Source of the DNA: Planctomycetota bacterium
GTDB taxonomy: Bacteria > Planctomycetota > Phycisphaerae > Sedimentisphaerales > Anaerohalosphaeraceae
Direction: 5' to 3'
DNA: 64,000 bases
Assembly (NCBI GenBank): GCA_016873215.1
Contig: VGXU01000005.1
Location: 1 to 64,000, forward strand
Each line of letters starts with the position of its first letter. Within the stretch, counting starts at the first letter, position 1. Below, one piece after another: positions 49,398 through 57,971 of the stretch. The position numbers and the translations under genes are program-made. The notes below the pieces were generated by a model. The model did not search any database, was not told the origin of the DNA, and saw only the letters and a list, made by a program, of their open reading frames with translations.

Positions 49398-50921
49398 TTA
49401 TGCGCCAAAGCTGAATTTATACATGGTCTTGTACGCCGCCACCGCTTCGTTCAGTGCGGCCAGAAATTCGTCGTCCAGTTGACCGGTTTTGTCAATCTGA
49501 TCCAGATATTCCGGCCCTTCAAGCTTAAGCCATAACAGAAACTCATCCAGAAAATGATTGACCCGTCCGACATGGATGTCATCCATCACGCCGCTGGAGC
49601 CGACCAGGATGCTGATAACCTCCTGGGCCACGCTCATCGGCGAAAACTGCTTTTGTTTAAGTACTTCCACCATACGGTATCCGCGGTCGAGCTGTTTTTG
49701 AGCCGCTTCGTCCAGTTCGGTCCCGAGACGCGCAAAATCCTGTAATTCACGAAATGACGCCAGGTCCAGACGCAGTTTGGGAGCGACTTTTTTCATCGCC
49801 TGCGGCTGCGCCGCACCGCCCACCCGGCTGACACTGATACCGACATTGATGGCCGGACGCACCCCGGCCAGGAACAAATCCCGCTGCAGATAAATCTGAC
49901 CGTCGGTAATGGAAATAATGTTGGTCGGAATATATGCCGAAACCTGACCTTCGAGCGTTTCTACAATCGGCAGCGCTGTCATTGAACCGCCGCCGAGCTT
50001 ATCGGACAGCTTAACGCTGCGTTCCAGCAGCCGGCTGTGCAGATAGAAAATGTCGCCCGGAAAGGCCTCGCGTCCCGGCGGACGCCGCAGCAGCAGGCTC
50101 AGTTCGCGGTAAGCGATGGCGTGTTTGCTCAGGTCGTCATAGACACACAGCGTATGTCCATTCTTTTCGTACATAAAATATTCCGCAATCGTCGCACCGG
50201 TATAGGGAGCGATATATTGCATCGCAGCGCTCTGAGCGGCGGTAGCCGCTACGACAACGGTATGTTCCATCGCACCATATTTTCGCAGCGTCGCCACGAC
50301 CTCGGCCACCGTGGATTCCTTCTGACCGATGGCCACATAAATACAAATAACACCCTTATTCTTCTGATTTATAATGGTATCCAGGGCGATGGCGGTTTTG
50401 CCCGTCTTGCGGTCGCCGATAATCAACTCACGCTGCCCGCGACCGATGGGAATCATCGAATCGACGCTTTTAATGCCCGTTGCTAATGGTTCTTTGACCG
50501 GCTGACGTTCGGCGATGCCGGGAGCTTTAAATTCCACGAACCGCCGGCTTTCCGACCGGATTTCACCCATTCCATCTATTGGTTCACATAGCGAATTAAC
50601 CACCCGGCCCAGCAATTGCGGGCCGACCGGAACTGAAAGCAGTCTGCCGGTGGAGCGAACCTTTCCGTTCTCACGAATCTTGTGAAAGTCGCCATAGACG
50701 ACTGCGCCAATAGAATCTTCATCGAGATTAAACACCTCGCCGATGACGCCCTCGTCAAACTCCAGCATTTCGCCGACCATCGCGTTTTCCAGCCCGTACA
50801 GCCGGGCGATTCCGTCGCCGACTTCCAGCACCGTACCGACCTGAGAGACCTCAAGCTGGCTCTGATATCGCAATACTTCCTGTTTAATCAGGCTCGAAAT
50901 TTCAGTCACATCAAATTTCAT
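49398..50921 (-). CDS. atpA: ATP synthase alpha subunit
   Basis: The protein has 507 residues. Seen: Walker [14 protein letters not shown], and [21 protein letters not shown], typical of alpha. It overlaps the atpH end by four bases (ATGA). It contributes the non-catalytic nucleotide sites. Confidence 0.98.
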   Translation of the reverse strand: MKFDVTEISSLIKQEVLRYQSQLEVSQVGTVLEVGDGIARLYGLENAMVGEMLEFDEGVIGEVFNLDEDSIGAVVYGDFHKIRENGKVRSTGRLLSVPVGPQLLGRVVNSLCEPIDGMGEIRSESRRFVEFKAPGIAERQPVKEPLATGIKSVDSMIPIGRGQRELIIGDRKTGKTAIALDTIINQKNKGVICIYVAIGQKESTVAEVVATLRKYGAMEHTVVVAATAAQSAAMQYIAPYTGATIAEYFMYEKNGHTLCVYDDLSKHAIAYRELSLLLRRPPGREAFPGDIFYLHSRLLERSVKLSDKLGGGSMTALPIVETLEGQVSAYIPTNIISITDGQIYLQRDLFLAGVRPAINVGISVSRVGGAAQPQAMKKVAPKLRLDLASFRELQDFARLGTELDEAAQKQLDRGYRMVEVLKQKQFSPMSVAQEVISILVGSSGVMDDIHVGRVNHFLDEFLLWLKLEGPEYLDQIDKTGQLDDEFLAALNEAVAAYKTMYKFSFGA

Positions 50922-51517
50922 GGCTTCTTTTCATCCATTTCGTGTTGCGGCTTATGAAGTTTTTCTTTGGAACGATCCATAATCACATTGACCGTCCGGT
51001 CCAGCACGGTTCGGACGGAATTGTCGATCATGATATCTCCCTGTCGAAGAATCACACCCCCCAGAATCTCGGGGTCAATATTAATTTTCAATTTGACTTC
51101 AGACCGGATGGCGTCTTTGATTTTCCCACGCAACTGTTCCAGTTGATCATCGGATATCGCTTTGGCCAGTGTCACTTCCACCAGCCGGCAGTTTTTGAGA
51201 CTGTCGGCCAAAACCTCATAGCGATCAGTGATACCAACCAAAAAGCCCACGCGATTGCGCCGGGCAAGAACGCACAAAAAATCAATGGTCAGGCTGCTGA
51301 CCCGTCCGCCAAAAACCCGTCGAATCGCCGCGGCCTTTTCGGGCTCTTTCATTCGGGCCGACATCAGCAGTTTCATAAAATCCGGCTCATCCCGCAAGAC
51401 ACCCGCCACCGCCGCCAAATCCTCCAGCACCTGCCCCACCTGACCCGCTTCTTCGGCCAGTTGAAACAGTACGTCGCTGTAGATTTCGTGAATGATATGT
51501 CTGGAAGACGCCGCCAT
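50918..51517 (-). CDS. atpH: ATP synthase delta subunit
   Basis: The protein has 199 residues. The helical N domain is followed by the conserved C-terminal [34 protein letters not shown] typical of delta/OSCP, which joins the peripheral stalk to F1. It lies between atpF and atpA with a four-base overlap to atpA. Confidence 0.95.
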   Translation of the reverse strand: MAASSRHIIHEIYSDVLFQLAEEAGQVGQVLEDLAAVAGVLRDEPDFMKLLMSARMKEPEKAAAIRRVFGGRVSSLTIDFLCVLARRNRVGFLVGITDRYEVLADSLKNCRLVEVTLAKAISDDQLEQLRGKIKDAIRSEVKLKINIDPEILGGVILRQGDIMIDNSVRTVLDRTVNVIMDRSKEKLHKPQHEMDEKKP

Positions 51518-51536
51518 TATTATTCCAATCGCCCAA

Positions 51537-52166
51537 TCAGCCGGTTTGCGGGGGCTGATGAACCTGTTTGAGCCGTTCGACCGCCTGTCGAATCAGACGC
51601 TGATTGTCCTCATCATTCAGCGTCTTGCTGAACACTTCCTGTCCGAGCTGTTGAACGATCTCACCCGCCTGCCGCCATAATTGGTCTTCAGCTTCGATTT
51701 TTTCCCGTTCCACATCGGCGTCAAAACGAATTTTCATTTGTTCAATCTGCTTGCGGTTTTGATTTTCAACTTCTTTGGCCTCGACCTGGGCCTGTTTGAC
51801 GCGCTGATTGATTATTTCCCGGCCCTGTCGTTCCGCGTCGGCCAGTTTGCTGCGATATTCATCCAGCACCTGCTGTGCTTGTTTGTGGCTTTTTTCGGCA
51901 TCGTCAATTTCTTTCTGGATATGGTCCTGACGAGCTTGTAAACCCCTCAGCAGCGGCTTCCAGGCCAGCCTCCACAGAACAAGCAGCAACAGTGCGAACC
52001 ACACCAGCGTCCAGAATGCCTCCGCCCAACTCCCGGTAAACACACTGGGAGGCATCTCCTCTGCCGCGGCTTCTCCTTCGGCGACAGAAACGGCTTTTGA
52101 GGCCAAAACAATTGCTGTGGTATTCAGCCAGACCCACAGCGCCGGCCATAACCTGCGTATCTGCAT
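51537..52166 (-). CDS. atpF: ATP synthase b subunit with N-terminal extension
   Basis: The protein has 209 residues from ATG 52166 (GGGAAA upstream). The membrane span (about 52-72, WTLVWFALLLLVLWRLAW) is preceded by a further hydrophobic N terminus with a signal-like stretch and an acidic loop. A long charged coiled coil (about 80-200) follows, as in all b subunits. The extra N-terminal part is seen in several phyla and may be a cleaved signal. It forms the peripheral stalk. Confidence 0.94.
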   Translation of the reverse strand: MQIRRLWPALWVWLNTTAIVLASKAVSVAEGEAAAEEMPPSVFTGSWAEAFWTLVWFALLLLVLWRLAWKPLLRGLQARQDHIQKEIDDAEKSHKQAQQVLDEYRSKLADAERQGREIINQRVKQAQVEAKEVENQNRKQIEQMKIRFDADVEREKIEAEDQLWRQAGEIVQQLGQEVFSKTLNDEDNQRLIRQAVERLKQVHQPPQTG

Positions 52167-52182
52167 CACAGTTTCCCGCTTC

Positions 52183-52455
52183 TTATCTCATTCCCATGAA
52201 ACAAATAATCATCGCAAACAGCGTCACGCCTTCAATCAAAGCGGCAGCGACAATCATGGTTGTAAAGATTCGCTGTCCGGCTTCAGGCTGACGCGCTATT
52301 GCCTCAACGGCGCTTCCGGCCAATTGGCCGATACCGCGAGCGGAACCAAGCACAATGATTCCAACGGCCAGCATGCCGCCGAGCAGAGCCAATCCCCTGT
52401 CATCAATTGTAATCTCGGACAGCATTATTGGAGCTAAAGTTAGCAGTTTCAACAT
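52183..52455 (-). CDS. atpE: ATP synthase c subunit
   Basis: The protein has 90 residues with two spans. ARQPEAGQRI forms the polar loop, and the essential Glu lies in AAALIEGVTLFAMII. The N-terminal span has no Gln at the sodium-site position and no E-S/T-x2-Y signature, so proton coupling is inferred. A GGAG lies 10 bases before ATG 52455. The c-ring protein heads the stalk genes. Confidence 0.97.
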   Translation of the reverse strand: MLKLLTLAPIMLSEITIDDRGLALLGGMLAVGIIVLGSARGIGQLAGSAVEAIARQPEAGQRIFTTMIVAAALIEGVTLFAMIICFMGMR

Positions 52456-52541
52456 GTTAAGTAATCTCCTACATACACACTAAAACATAGTTCAAATTTT
52501 CTATAAGACAAAATACCATTCTTTAAGGTTAAGTTTATAGG

Positions 52542-53339
52542 TCAATGTTCTTCTGCAACCGCAAAGCCAATAAATATGGTCGTCAAAAAGACAAAAATAT
52601 AAGCCTGAAGAAATGCCACAAAAATTTCAAGAAGGCTGAATAATATCATCGCAAACAGGGAACCTGTAGCAGCCATAAAAGTTTTGAATATCATAATAAA
52701 ACCAAGAATGACTGCAAGCAAAATATGCCCGGCCAGAATATTGGCAAAAAGCCGGATGGCCAGCGAAAAAAGTCTGACAAAAGAGCTGACCGCCTCCAGA
52801 ATAAACATAAAAGGAAGCATCGGCCAGGGAACCTGCGGGGTAAAGGTTCTCAGATAATTCCAGAGTCCTTTTTCTCTGATACCGGCAATGTGAAACAAGA
52901 AAAAAGAAAATGTCGCCAGAGCGCCGGTAACATAAATATTTGCTGTTGGGGCGCCGCCAATATGGTCTTTTTTTGTAATTAAAAATATCACCTTGTCAAT
53001 CGGCATTAATCCAAGCAGATTCATCGTTAATATAAAGAAAAACAATGTCCAGAGAACGCCGATATACCGATCGGTATGTTCTTTGAGAAAGGGCCGAACA
53101 ACATCTTCTCTGAGAAAAACACAGATGGTTTCGATAACACTGCCGAATCCCTTGCGAACCAGAACAGGAGCCTGCAAACTCAACGGCAGGATAATCATCA
53201 GCAGTAAACACGCAACCATAATCATCAGCATGTGGTTGCTGAAAGGTATTTTATAGGGTCCGAGGGGAATTTTCCATTCCTTGCTGACGATTTCTTCAAG
53301 TATGTTCGAACTGGCAAGTAATAGACTACACATAGTCAT
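52542..53339 (-). CDS. atpB: ATP synthase a subunit
   Basis: The protein has 265 residues from ATG 53339, overlapping the atpI end; ATG 53333 and TTG 53345 are alternatives. There are about six spans. The essential Arg lies in FSLAIRLFANILAGHILL. It forms the proton half-channels. The 86-base gap to atpE contains no feature. Confidence 0.97.
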   Translation of the reverse strand: MTMCSLLLASSNILEEIVSKEWKIPLGPYKIPFSNHMLMIMVACLLLMIILPLSLQAPVLVRKGFGSVIETICVFLREDVVRPFLKEHTDRYIGVLWTLFFFILTMNLLGLMPIDKVIFLITKKDHIGGAPTANIYVTGALATFSFFLFHIAGIREKGLWNYLRTFTPQVPWPMLPFMFILEAVSSFVRLFSLAIRLFANILAGHILLAVILGFIMIFKTFMAATGSLFAMILFSLLEIFVAFLQAYIFVFLTTIFIGFAVAEEH

Positions 53340-53754
53340 ATTCAAGCTCTTTCTTCTTCAAGGGAGCATCCCGAACCAGACGGATAACCAGCCACGAATC
53401 CATAATAATAAAAACAATATAAAAAAGTCCATAGCAGCCGAGAAACCATTCGGGACTGACTTCGATAAAAAGGAGGATTATCGCAATGGCCGAGAAGCTA
53501 ATTAACATTCTCAGAGAGATAGCCCAAATGATACTCAGCAGGATTGTTTCCTGATCCTCTTTGAGCATTCGAAAAATCGGCCATAAGCTCCCGGCGCCGG
53601 CCAGAAACGAAATCAGCATAGCCAGAATGCAGCTTTTTTGGGCTTGAACTCCGGCCTGCTCGCAATAGCGATAAACCAACAGAAAAATCACTCCCAGAAG
53701 AAAACCTATTCCTCCAATCCTGACTATAAATTTTTTGACGGTTTGTTCCCACAT
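53326..53754 (-). CDS. atpI: ATP synthase I-chain-like membrane protein
   Basis: The protein has 142 residues from ATG 53754 (a TTG at 53766 is in frame). It has four membrane spans and few conserved residues. Position between atpZ and atpB matches AtpI/AtpR-type assembly proteins. Sequence alone would not identify it. Confidence 0.75.
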   Translation of the reverse strand: MWEQTVKKFIVRIGGIGFLLGVIFLLVYRYCEQAGVQAQKSCILAMLISFLAGAGSLWPIFRMLKEDQETILLSIIWAISLRMLISFSAIAIILLFIEVSPEWFLGCYGLFYIVFIIMDSWLVIRLVRDAPLKKKELEYDYV

Positions 53755-53762
53755 CGCTGTTA

Positions 53763-54029
53763 TCAATCCTGACCGCGGTCATCGGAATCCTGTTCCATCT
53801 CTTCATTGGAACGCTGGGCTCGTTTGAGCATTACATAGACCATAAACCCGAAACCCACAAAAAAACCTATAATCATACAGCCCGGACTGGAGTTTTCAAT
53901 CGTATCCAGCCAATACCCAACCCCCGCCCCAATCGCGCAGACAAAAGCAAACTCTATTCCGATGCTCATCCAGCGCATCGCTCCGCGGTAATATTGTTCT
54001 TTTTCAAGGCCTTTGAATTTTCGGGCCAT
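53763..54029 (-). CDS. atpZ: AtpZ-type protein (ATPase gene 1)
   Basis: The protein has 88 residues with two spans; the second half of the first and the loop read AIGAGVGYWLDT..., followed by GFFVGFGFMVYVMLK, as in AtpZ proteins (putative Mg/Ca-related assembly factor). ATG 54029 is preceded by AAAGGGG. It opens the ATP synthase genes. Confidence 0.85.
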   Translation of the reverse strand: MARKFKGLEKEQYYRGAMRWMSIGIEFAFVCAIGAGVGYWLDTIENSSPGCMIIGFFVGFGFMVYVMLKRAQRSNEEMEQDSDDRGQD

Positions 54030-54077
54030 CGCTTTTCCCCTTTCGGGGATTCCGAAGAAAATTTCTGTTTCGAAGAA

Positions 54078-55838
54078 TCAGAATTTGGCCTGGTCAAGAA
54101 TCAGCCGTTTGACTTTTTCGCTCGGCAGATTCAGTGCGCCAAACGCCCCGGCTGCCGCGGCGCGAAGCTGCGGTTCGGTCTGTGTTGAGCTGACTAAGGC
54201 ATAGATCGCATCAATTTGCTCATTCAACAGAAGATTGGCATTCTGTTTGGCCGATACAGCCAAAGAACCAAACGCGGCGATACGAATTGCATTGCTGTTT
54301 TGGTCGGAAAGGGCCATTGCAGCAATGGCTCGCTGAGCCTGTGGGCTTTCCAGCCGGGCCAGCACTTCCGCCGCATGTGTCTGCATTTCCGGCCGGCCGG
54401 TTTGCGTCACTTGAACCAGCGAATCCAGGGCCTTCGATAAATCCACAACCGGGTTGCGGGTCAATGCCAGTTTTTCCATCGCTTGGATGGAACGCATGGC
54501 GTATTGAGTCGCCAGTTCCTGACTGAGCGAATTGGCGTCCTGTTCAAGAATCGCCGCCGACAGGTTTTCGACTATCTTTTCGCTGCCGATAAAGCCGGCC
54601 GTCGGAAGGGCCTGGGCGATAGCGATGGCGGCGACAGTGCGCACTTTGCCGTCTTCGTAGGTCAGGGCCTTAGCCAGCGGCTGCTCGGTACCCAGTTGAT
54701 ACAGCAGCGACTTGGTACCCGCATTGACCGCCAGCGCTTCCACGACGCCCAGGGCAACATACGATTCCTTCCTGCTCAGTGCACGATCGAGAGCCTGATG
54801 CAGATACTCCGGTCCGGCGGTCATGGCGTAGGTCTTCGCGTTCCCTTTGCTAAAGTATTCCGGCATCGCAATATTGTAGGACTCGGCGCGGTAAAATGCC
54901 GCCAGCCACAGACCAATCGCCTTACCCACGGACGGGTCAGCCTTCAAGGTCCATTCGCAGCAGCGCATGGTCATCAATTCGTAAAAATATTTTTTATTCA
55001 CTTCCTGTCGTACGACGCCGACGCTGTTGGGATCCCGGAACCAGACGTTCGCAAAAGAATATTCTTCATTTAATGCCACAGACTCATCGCGATTGTAGTA
55101 TTTTTCCGCCAGCGTAAAGAATAGTTCGGCGGCAGAGATTTTCAGGGCGTTGGTATCGATTTCAGCAATTGCCGTCGCGGCCAGGTTCTTCAATTCGTCC
55201 GACGATTCCTTTTCCGCCACAAGTTTCAGATACGGCAGCGGCTCGAAATAGCCGATTTTGCCCAACGCACGAATGATTTCCGCCTTGACCGCAACATTGT
55301 CGGTCTCCATCGCCGCGGTCAGCGGACGGATTGCGTTTCTGCCGATTTTGGGAAGGGCAGCGGTAATTGAAGCGTATTCGTTCTTGTGGCCTTCATCCGC
55401 CAATACCGAAAGCATAAACGGGACGGCATACTCTCCGGCATTGCGAAGCCGGTCTTCCGCCGCGATGCGACCGCGAATAGTCGTACTGAGCCGGCGGATT
55501 TCCTCCACGATAATCCTGGGGTCCGTCCGGCGGATGAATCGTCCTTTTTCGATGATTCCAAGTATCTTGCCGCTTACCTCACGGAGTTGTTCGCTTTCGG
55601 CGTTCATCTTCAGCAAAATGCTGTAGCCATCCGGGTTGTCTTCGCTCAGGGCCAAAAGTTCAACGGCATTCGGTTCGCTGTCTATCAGTTTCTGAGCGTA
55701 TCCCTTCGCCAGGTCGAAGCTCCCTATCGCGGTATAATGAAGGAAATTATCCCAGTTCTCTTTCACTCCCTCGGCCGCGGTCATCGCACCCGAGCCAATC
55801 AAAATCAAGGCTGCCAGCACACTTTGTCTGAAATTCAT
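54078..55838 (-). CDS. Exported HEAT-repeat protein heading the ATP synthase operon
   Basis: The protein has 586 residues from ATG 55838 (GGAG 10 bases upstream); 100 extra residues of the longest frame precede the ribosome binding site and were rejected. A signal peptide (about 1-22, VLAALILIGSGAMTAAEG) leads to a helical solenoid: IRPLTAAMETDNVAVKAEII, YLKLVAEKESSDELKNLAATAIAEI, VRTVAAIAIAQAL, MQTHAAEVLARLES and IRIAAFGSLAVSA are HEAT-like units at the two ends. It stands 48 bases ahead of atpZ and has a strong promoter. It is not a known ATP synthase subunit. Its location suggests an envelope-side function co-expressed with the enzyme. Confidence 0.85.
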   Translation of the reverse strand: MNFRQSVLAALILIGSGAMTAAEGVKENWDNFLHYTAIGSFDLAKGYAQKLIDSEPNAVELLALSEDNPDGYSILLKMNAESEQLREVSGKILGIIEKGRFIRRTDPRIIVEEIRRLSTTIRGRIAAEDRLRNAGEYAVPFMLSVLADEGHKNEYASITAALPKIGRNAIRPLTAAMETDNVAVKAEIIRALGKIGYFEPLPYLKLVAEKESSDELKNLAATAIAEIDTNALKISAAELFFTLAEKYYNRDESVALNEEYSFANVWFRDPNSVGVVRQEVNKKYFYELMTMRCCEWTLKADPSVGKAIGLWLAAFYRAESYNIAMPEYFSKGNAKTYAMTAGPEYLHQALDRALSRKESYVALGVVEALAVNAGTKSLLYQLGTEQPLAKALTYEDGKVRTVAAIAIAQALPTAGFIGSEKIVENLSAAILEQDANSLSQELATQYAMRSIQAMEKLALTRNPVVDLSKALDSLVQVTQTGRPEMQTHAAEVLARLESPQAQRAIAAMALSDQNSNAIRIAAFGSLAVSAKQNANLLLNEQIDAIYALVSSTQTEPQLRAAAAGAFGALNLPSEKVKRLILDQAKF

Positions 55839-55931
55839 TGTTATTATCTCCGCCAAATAAGTCCGGTATAAACAAATCCCTTCCAGGGCCTCGCCGTCGA
55901 ACGGATTTTCTCTAACGCAATCATTGACATA

Positions 55932-55960
55932 TATATAGGAAAAAAAACCGCCTCTGTCAA
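55932..55960 (-). promoter_or_regulatory. Strong sigma-70 type promoter for the HEAT/ATP synthase operon
   Basis: On the minus strand a perfect TTGACA (55960-55955) and TATATA (55937-55932) are exactly 17 bases apart. Transcription would begin near 55925, giving an 87-base leader before ATG 55838. No other good promoter is seen in the 48-base gap before atpZ, so this may serve all eleven genes. Confidence 0.65.
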
Positions 55961-56001
55961 TCAAAAAGCTATTCGCATTGTCGCCTTTTTTTGCCAAAAA
56001 C

Positions 56002-56637
56002 TCAGGCTCCGGCCGAATCGCCGTATCCATATAGTCTTTGGTGCCGGATAAATTCCCAAACCGCTGGCAGCAAAAAGCTCTCAACATCCTGGCCCAGGGC
56101 GATGCGCCGACGGATTTTCGTACTGCTGATATCCACAAGAGGAGCGGGAATTACGTCTTTACGAAGTTGGTCGATGTGGCGGGGAGGCAGCCGTCCTTCC
56201 AGTTCATCCAGCGACGGAACCTTAAAACCGGCTCGATACAAAATACATAATCGGCACAAATCCAGTAGTTCTTCGATGCGATACCAGCGGGGCAGCTCCG
56301 GCACGGCATCGGCACCCGCCAGCCAATATAATGGAACGGACCCGTATTGGGTCCGAAAATGACGGACCGTATCGAAAGTATAGCTGGGCTGTGGGCGGGT
56401 CAACTCACAATCACTGACTTCCCATTGGGGGCAATCACTAATGGCCAGACGAATCATCTCTAATCGCTGACTACCGGCGGCCACTGCGGCTGCGGCTTTA
56501 TGAGGTGAACGTGACGCCGCAATAAAGAGCACCTTGTTTGCGGAAAGATAACGCATTGCAAAATCCGCCATCGCGATATGCCCGCGATGGACCGGATCAA
56601 ACGAACCGCCAAATAAGATGACGCCGGGTTTATTCAT
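56002..56637 (-). CDS. nadD: Nicotinate-nucleotide adenylyltransferase
   Basis: The protein has 211 residues from ATG 56637; a GTG at 56649 with AGG five bases upstream is a real alternative (MSFGMNKP...). Seen: LFGGSFDPVHRGH (HxGH motif of nucleotidyltransferases) and the C-terminal ISSTKIRRRI. It adenylates nicotinate mononucleotide in NAD synthesis. It is a single gene, with about 150 bases to the HEAT operon promoter. Confidence 0.94.
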   Translation of the reverse strand: MNKPGVILFGGSFDPVHRGHIAMADFAMRYLSANKVLFIAASRSPHKAAAAVAAGSQRLEMIRLAISDCPQWEVSDCELTRPQPSYTFDTVRHFRTQYGSVPLYWLAGADAVPELPRWYRIEELLDLCRLCILYRAGFKVPSLDELEGRLPPRHIDQLRKDVIPAPLVDISSTKIRRRIALGQDVESFLLPAVWEFIRHQRLYGYGDSAGA

Positions 56638-56649
56638 CCCAAAACTCAC

Positions 56650-57066
56650 AAAAACCTGTTGGATTATAAAAAATTTTAACGAATATTTTAAAAAAATCCA
56701 CTTTTTGTTTTGAATTCTTTTTTTGTCATTGCTGGCCGAATAAATGTTCCCATTTTTTATTTTCGGCGTTTTGAGAGTAAAAACGCCGATTTGCGTATTC
56801 TTGCGTTATACGATGAATGGAAACAAAATTTCACTTTTCGCTAAACACCTTTTTTCTTCTTTTCAACAGAGAAACGAGAGGTAATCCCGATGGAGGAAAT
56901 AGCGTGGCGAAGATTCAACCTCTTTGAAAATGCGGGGTTAGGAAAAAATCCGTGAAGAAATTTTGAAGCAATTGACGATGATATGACTATAATAACTGAA
57001 TAGAATAGGTGGAAAAACCTGTACAGGATATTGTTTAGTGAAATTCGAAAGGAGGTGATTCCAGCT
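56650..57066. other. Intergenic region with leader of the lysine peptide
   Basis: No gene is supported. TTGAAG (56963-56968) and TATAAT (56988-56993) are 19 bases apart and could be the promoter of the lysine peptide, though spacing is long. Short frames around 56813 and 56890 (21-23 codons) lack convincing start signals; one at 56890 has GAGAGG eight bases upstream and cannot be ruled out. Confidence 0.35.
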
Positions 57067-57141
57067 ATGGCAAAGAAGAAAGCCAAAAAGAAAGTCGCGA
57101 AAAAAGCAAAGAAGAAAGTCGCAAAGAAGAAGAAGAAATAA
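57067..57141 (+). CDS. 24-residue lysine-rich peptide with an extended ribosome binding site
   Basis: ATG 57067, TAA 57139-57141. Sixteen of 24 residues are Lys, with Ala and Val between, in K-K-x-A-K-K type repeats (MAKKKAKKKVAKKA...KKKVAKK...). The Shine-Dalgarno AAAGGAGGTGAT (57049-57060) matches the expected complement of the 16S rRNA 3' end over about 12 bases, and continues CCAGC after one extra T. The Shine-Dalgarno core is seven to eight bases from the ATG. A strong terminator follows. The peptide resembles the C-terminal tails of histone H1-like proteins, so DNA, RNA or acidic-surface binding is plausible. It is far too short to be a usual protein of that type. Confidence 0.75.
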   Translation: MAKKKAKKKVAKKAKKKVAKKKKK

Positions 57142-57178
57142 CTTTGGACTTCTTGGGAAGTCTGAGTCTGCGACTCAA

Positions 57179-57219
57179 AAGGAAGGTTTTTCCAGCCACG
57201 GCGAGACCTTCCTTTTTTT
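57179..57219 (+). terminator. Rho-independent terminator of the lysine peptide gene
   Basis: AAGGAAGGT (57179-57187) and ACCTTCCTT (57206-57214) pair over nine bases around an 18-base loop, with seven T (57213-57219). It makes the lysine peptide a monocistronic transcript. Confidence 0.85.
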
Positions 57220-57253
57220 ATGCCTCTCCCCATCCTCCTTTAACGCCCGCTTC

Positions 57254-57336
57254 CTATAGCTCGCCAAAGTCGATTATATAACGATGGTCATCTGCTGGGG
57301 TTTGACACGCCCAACCGTCCAGAAGACCCTGCTTTC
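57254..57336 (+). pseudogene. Decayed fragment of a korA-like gene
   Basis: Bases from 57269 read, in frame, VDYITMVICWGLTR, against VDYKTLVICWGSTR in intact KorA (codons around 59370). Over 14 codons the DNA differs at 4 of 42 bases. Just before it, the KorA codons for LW-P-P-R are represented by CTA-TAG-CTC-GCC-AAA, so a TGG has become the stop TAG in a gap-free alignment. Similarity fades after about 57336. There is no start and no open frame; it is a relic of a second korA copy, lying 0.1 kb before the ferritin-like gene. Confidence 0.75.
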
Positions 57337-57443
57337 TCATCCCCGCCCCGGATTTCCAATGACCAAAAAACCACTTGAATTATGCTGTTTTTAGGGCTAT
57401 GATGCTTCGGTGGGGGGTTGTTGGGCAGAAAGGGTTATGACGT

Positions 57444-57926
57444 ATGGATATTTTTGCTTTTGCGATGAAGATGGAAAAGGACGGAGAAACGTTCTATCGC
57501 GATCTTGCCCAAAAGACCGCCAATCAGGGAATCGCCAATATCTTTGAGATGCTGGCCGACGAGGAGGTCAAACACTACGGGACAATCAAATCGCTTCAGG
57601 GCGGAACTCATCTTGTGGCTGAAACCGACATTCTGGGCCGGGCGAAAAATATCTTCGAACGGATGCGGGATTTTAATGACCCGCTCCGGATTGACGCCGG
57701 CCAGATTGAGCTTTACCGCCAAGCGATGAAGTTCGAAAAGCAGAGCGAGAATTTCTACCTTGACCGCGCCGACCAAACCAAAGATACCGAACAGAAACAG
57801 TTATTTCTGCGCCTGGCTTCGGAAGAGAAAAAACACTGCTTCCTGCTGGAAAATATTGTGGATTTCGTCTCCCGTCCGCGAAGCTGGCTGGAAAACGCAG
57901 AGTTCTTCCACCTCGAAAATTATTAA
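57444..57926 (+). CDS. Ferritin-like/rubrerythrin-type diiron protein
   Basis: The protein has 160 residues from ATG 57444 with AAAGGG upstream. Seen: two ferritin-like half-domains with E-x2-x-H patterns: FAMKMEKDGETFYRD...ADEEVKHYGTI and FEKQSENFYLDRA...ASEEKKHCFLL. The spacing is that of the four-helix diiron fold of rubrerythrins (YciF/DUF892-like or Rbr erythrin domain). No rubredoxin zinc knuckle follows. It may act as a peroxidase or iron-related oxygen sensor, useful next to the oxygen-sensitive KorAB. It precedes korA by 45 bases, so probably one operon. Confidence 0.85.
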   Translation: MDIFAFAMKMEKDGETFYRDLAQKTANQGIANIFEMLADEEVKHYGTIKSLQGGTHLVAETDILGRAKNIFERMRDFNDPLRIDAGQIELYRQAMKFEKQSENFYLDRADQTKDTEQKQLFLRLASEEKKHCFLLENIVDFVSRPRSWLENAEFFHLENY

Positions 57927-57971
57927 GTCTCCTGTCCGAGTTTACAAAAAACAGTCTATAGAAAGTTGAAA

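Noticed and set aside
52183-52455. Sodium-type ATP synthase
   Set aside because: The c subunit lacks the Gln and the Glu-Ser/Thr...Tyr signature of sodium-binding rotors, so proton coupling was preferred.
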